NCBI RefSeq assembly: GCF_000970025.1
Contig: NZ_CP009528.1
Coordinates: 4,079,168-4,143,167, forward strand
Direction of reading: 5' to 3'
Origin: Methanosarcina barkeri MS
GTDB taxonomy: Archaea > Halobacteriota > Methanosarcinia > Methanosarcinales > Methanosarcinaceae
DNA: 64,000 nt
The position numbers and the translations under genes were made by a program. Below are positions 61,406-64,000 of the stretch, piece by piece (position 1 is the first letter of the stretch; each line of letters opens with the position of its first letter). The notes beneath the pieces are model-generated. The model was given only the letters and a program-made list of their open reading frames with translations, was not told the origin of the DNA and did not search any database.

Positions 61406-62980
61406 TTATTTCTCAATATACATCCCGGCGTTAATGCGATAGTCGTGAGCTGTTGGGTCAAAAATGTAACCCTTGACCGTATCTTTCTTAACAATATCAC
61501 AACCATAATAAGCCACAAGGATCATTGGCTGTTCTTCGTATACTATTTTTTCAACCTCGTTGAATTTCGCATATCTCTCTTCCTGATTGGTGATGCCTTT
61601 TGTTTCTTCTATGAGTTTATCGACTTCAGGATTTGAGTATCCGGGCTTATTGTCTGTACCGTTTGTGCTATACCAGTTGGTAAGGATAAATTCAGGATCA
61701 GGTACCATTGCGATGGCGAATGGTGCAAGACTCAGATCCCAGTTTCCTTCTTTTTGCCTCTCAAGAATATCACCGTATTCCAGCACTTCAGGTGTCACTT
61801 TTATGCCGATTTTACTTAGCTGTGCTGCAATAGCCTCTGCCATTGGAGGAAGTCCGGGCCTTGTTGAAAATGTCATGAGAGTAAGTTCCAGCTTCTGACC
61901 ATCTTTATCTCTTATCCCATCTCCATCAGTGTCAATCCAGCCTGCTTCAGTCAGAAGTGAATCTGCTTTTTTATAGTCCTGCTTGTAGGGTTCAAGGTCT
62001 TTGTTAGTCCAGACCATGTTAGGAAGGAAAGGTCCGGCTGCAGGTTCGCCTACATTATAGAGTACATTTTTTACAATGCTATCTCTGTCAATTGCATAAG
62101 AGATCGCCTGCCTGACTCTGGTATCGTTTAACTTGTCCTTTGCAAGATTTACGTCTATCTTATAAACTCTGGGTTCCACGTGTTTTTCTACATTAATACC
62201 CTCAAGAGCATCAATCCTGTCGGTTTCACTGTATGGTACATCTACTGTAAAATCGATATCTCCGCTTTCTATTGCTATTGCTCTTGTGTTAGGATCTGGC
62301 ATACCTTTGATTACCATTCTATCAAGGCCTACTTTTCCTCCCCACCAATTCTTATTCTTAACAACTGTAAGTACATTGGTCTGCTCGTCAAATGACTCAA
62401 ACATATATGGACCGGTGCTTATAAGTTTTATCAGGTCCCCGTTTTCATCTACCGAATTCCTGTTTATTATTGCAGTACAGGGATAGTGAAGTACAGCTGG
62501 AAGCATCGTATTGAGGTCAGCTGTTTTTATGAGCAGAGTATAGTTATCTTTTACTTCTATAGATTTTATATTCAACATTGATGCAACATTGACATTCCTG
62601 CTAATGGCTCTATCCAACGAGAATTTTACATCTTCTGCAGTCATGTTGGTTCCATCATGGAACTTGACATCCTTCCTTAGCTTGAATTCCCATGTATTAT
62701 TGTCAAGCTGCTGCCATGATGTTGCAAGACCTGGTGCCAGTGAAAAATCCTCATTTGTTGTCACAAGAGTTTCCACAACCAGAGCTTTTTCACATATTAC
62801 CTTCATGTCTTCAGCTGGATCAATAGATTCTATGTCCCACATTTCCCCAATTGTCAGTTCCTTAACGTCACTTTCGTTACTTACATCGGCTTTACCTGAA
62901 TCGAGACAACCAGAAATTGCCATTGCGACTACCATAAGCATAGCCATAAGCAAAAATGAGTCTGCTTTCTTTCTGTACAT
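61406..62980 (-). CDS. Nickel/peptide-type substrate-binding lipoprotein (NikA/OppA family)
   Basis: This 524-residue extracytoplasmic solute-binding protein (SBP_bac_5 family) delivers substrate to the permease pair. The signal and lipobox are LMAMLMVVAMAISGC (Cys about 25). Family features are NTWEFKLRKDVKFHDGTNMTAEDVKFSLDRA, STGPYMF and RQAISYAIDRDSIVK. The ATG at 62980 follows AGAGGT. The open frame continues upstream inside the methyltransferase gene but without a ribosome binding site. Nickel, a metal complex or a peptide are all possible ligands. Confidence 0.92.
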   Translation of the reverse strand: MYRKKADSFLLMAMLMVVAMAISGCLDSGKADVSNESDVKELTIGEMWDIESIDPAEDMKVICEKALVVETLVTTNEDFSLAPGLATSWQQLDNNTWEFKLRKDVKFHDGTNMTAEDVKFSLDRAISRNVNVASMLNIKSIEVKDNYTLLIKTADLNTMLPAVLHYPCTAIINRNSVDENGDLIKLISTGPYMFESFDEQTNVLTVVKNKNWWGGKVGLDRMVIKGMPDPNTRAIAIESGDIDFTVDVPYSETDRIDALEGINVEKHVEPRVYKIDVNLAKDKLNDTRVRQAISYAIDRDSIVKNVLYNVGEPAAGPFLPNMVWTNKDLEPYKQDYKKADSLLTEAGWIDTDGDGIRDKDGQKLELTLMTFSTRPGLPPMAEAIAAQLSKIGIKVTPEVLEYGDILERQKEGNWDLSLAPFAIAMVPDPEFILTNWYSTNGTDNKPGYSNPEVDKLIEETKGITNQEERYAKFNEVEKIVYEEQPMILVAYYGCDIVKKDTVKGYIFDPTAHDYRINAGMYIEK

Positions 62981-62999
62981 AGTTCTACCTCTTTTAAAA

Positions 63000-63761
63000 T
63001 TATTTTTTACCGTAGAGCATGTAATAATCGTAATTGTACCCGATTCGTTTCCAGAAAGACATGTATTGCTTCTGTATTTTCCTGATGTGAGATATATCAT
63101 AGGCATCGATTTTTGAAAATCCGGCATTCTTAAGATATTGCCTAGACTCTTTCAGTGAAGTGCCGCTGGCATTGGGAAGCGATGCTGTCAGTTCTTTAGA
63201 ATAGTGGCCTTCCCATGGATTTGCTTGTTCAAAAATAAGAATTCCAAGACTGCTTATAAAACGTCTGACTCGAGTGTTTAGAGAACCGTCGTCCCAGATC
63301 CCATCGATAATTATGGCATAACCTCCATCTCTAAGGACTCTGTTCCAGTTCTTTATAGCTGTTTTCGGGTTGGGGAGAGTCCACAGAAGGTGACGAGTTA
63401 TTACCACGTCGAAGTTTTTTTCATCAAAAGGAGGATTTTCGGCATCGCCTTTAAGAAATTTAATGGATAGCCCCTGGGACATGGATTTTAGGCGTCCTTT
63501 TTCCATCATTTTCTCGGAAAGATCAAGACCTGTGACGTTATGTCCCATCTCTGCAAAAAGAATGCTTAGCTCACCTGTTCCACAACCTACATCCAGAACA
63601 TCAAGTTTTCCTTCTGGAATGATCTTTTTGAACATTGTCTTCCAAGCATCAGCTTCCTCAAGACTTTTTACTTTGTGCCCATGCTGTGTGTCATAGGTAG
63701 CTGAAGATTCATCCCATTTGCTTGTAATGAGTTCTTTGATTTGTTTGTTTTCAAGAGTCAT
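63000..63761 (-). CDS. Class I SAM-dependent methyltransferase
   Basis: This 253-residue enzyme has SAM-binding motif I LDVLDVGCGTGELSILFAEMG (about residues 52-72). Motif II-like ENPPFDEKNFDVVITRHLLWTL follows, then RVLRDGGYAIIIDG. It resembles UbiE/BioC-like methyltransferases; the substrate is unknown. It is the first gene of a run followed 19 bp later by the substrate-binding protein of a nickel/peptide importer. It may therefore modify the imported compound or a metal carrier (inference from context). Confidence 0.85.
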   Translation of the reverse strand: MTLENKQIKELITSKWDESSATYDTQHGHKVKSLEEADAWKTMFKKIIPEGKLDVLDVGCGTGELSILFAEMGHNVTGLDLSEKMMEKGRLKSMSQGLSIKFLKGDAENPPFDEKNFDVVITRHLLWTLPNPKTAIKNWNRVLRDGGYAIIIDGIWDDGSLNTRVRRFISSLGILIFEQANPWEGHYSKELTASLPNASGTSLKESRQYLKNAGFSKIDAYDISHIRKIQKQYMSFWKRIGYNYDYYMLYGKK

Positions 63762-64000
63762 GGGGCGTTATAATAATAAAAAAATATAAATAATTCACTT
63801 TATTGATAATGTTTATTAGTAGGATTAGTAATGTTTATTAGTAGGATTAGTAATGTTTATTAGTAGTAATACAAAGAGTCTAGTAGTATAAATTAATAAC
63901 TAATACATTTATTGTGTGACTTCATTATGTGACGGCCTTGAATGAAGTTCTATGAATTATTTAATTAACAATATAAATATATTAGAGATCATTTTGGTAA
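63762..64000. other. Upstream region of the methyltransferase-importer operon
   Basis: AT-rich end of the window with no gene. It holds the leftward promoter (TATA-like ATTTATATTTTT on the minus strand at about 63780) and a 22 bp tandem repeat. Confidence 0.5.
63807..63865. repeat. Tandem repeat, 22 bp x 2.7
   Basis: Unit AATGTTTATTAGTAGGATTA plus GT occurs twice in full and once in part, just upstream of the methyltransferase gene. It is non-coding. Confidence 0.9.

Overview
The window is an archaeal chromosome segment from a methanogen of the Methanosarcina type. Archaeal markers include TBP, an MBF1-like factor, PAN, Spt5, SecE, and the ribosomal proteins L11, L1, P0 and P1. Methanogen markers are HdrB/HdrC and an anaerobic cobalt-early corrinoid pathway. 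Long AT-rich intergenic gaps with short tandem repeats, TATA-like promoters and GGTGAT or GGAGG ribosome binding sites also fit that genus. The genus call is an inference from gene content, not from a search.

Layout. 1-5.3 kb: a biotin ECF transporter end (EcfA, BioY), tRNA-Arg(CCT), a short NAGS-like acetyltransferase, and a DtxR-FeoA fusion followed by FeoB. 6.5-13.3 kb: a chromosome-structure operon made of an unrecognised coiled-coil protein, SMC, ScpA and an unusually long ScpB. 13.5-27 kb: TBP behind a ladder of TATA-like boxes, a GT2 glycosyltransferase, ThiC, a secreted M3 peptidase, Ogt, a QueG-like Fe-S protein, an ABC-2 exporter, a DUF1616 lipoprotein, a SAM hydrolase family protein, a membrane HEAT-repeat protein and a YHS protein. 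27.5-32.5 kb: an accessory-looking stretch with a KAP NTPase fused to an FGE/SUMF1-like domain, a GC-rich tail, a radical SAM protein, a membrane protein and a P-domain gene remnant.

32.9-38.1 kb (minus strand): ftsZ-secE-spt5-rpl11-rpl1-rplP0-rpl12, with a three-way-junction RNA fold just before the rpl1 ribosome binding site and a terminator after rpl12. 38.5-45 kb: DUF99, PAN divergent from the MBF1-like gene, a TatD-like hydrolase, and isocitrate dehydrogenase converging on a Re-citrate synthase-like protein (a route to 2-oxoglutarate). 45.8-50.3 kb: cbiT-L-F-G(split)-H-C for the corrin ring. 51-57.4 kb: CcdA plus a thioredoxin-like lipoprotein, Mrp ATPase, DUF134, a candidate structured RNA, DUF1847 and DUF1284 Cys-rich proteins, and hdrC-hdrB without hdrA. 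57.9-63.8 kb (minus strand): a methyltransferase followed by a complete five-gene nickel/peptide-type ABC importer.

The strongest candidates for something undescribed are the KAP-FGE fusion with its variable-region-like C-terminus, the extra protein and enlarged ScpB of the SMC operon, the RNA folds at 35.0 kb and 54.3 kb, the cbiG half-gene with no canonical start codon, and tandem repeat arrays that contain the native stop codon of the gene they follow.
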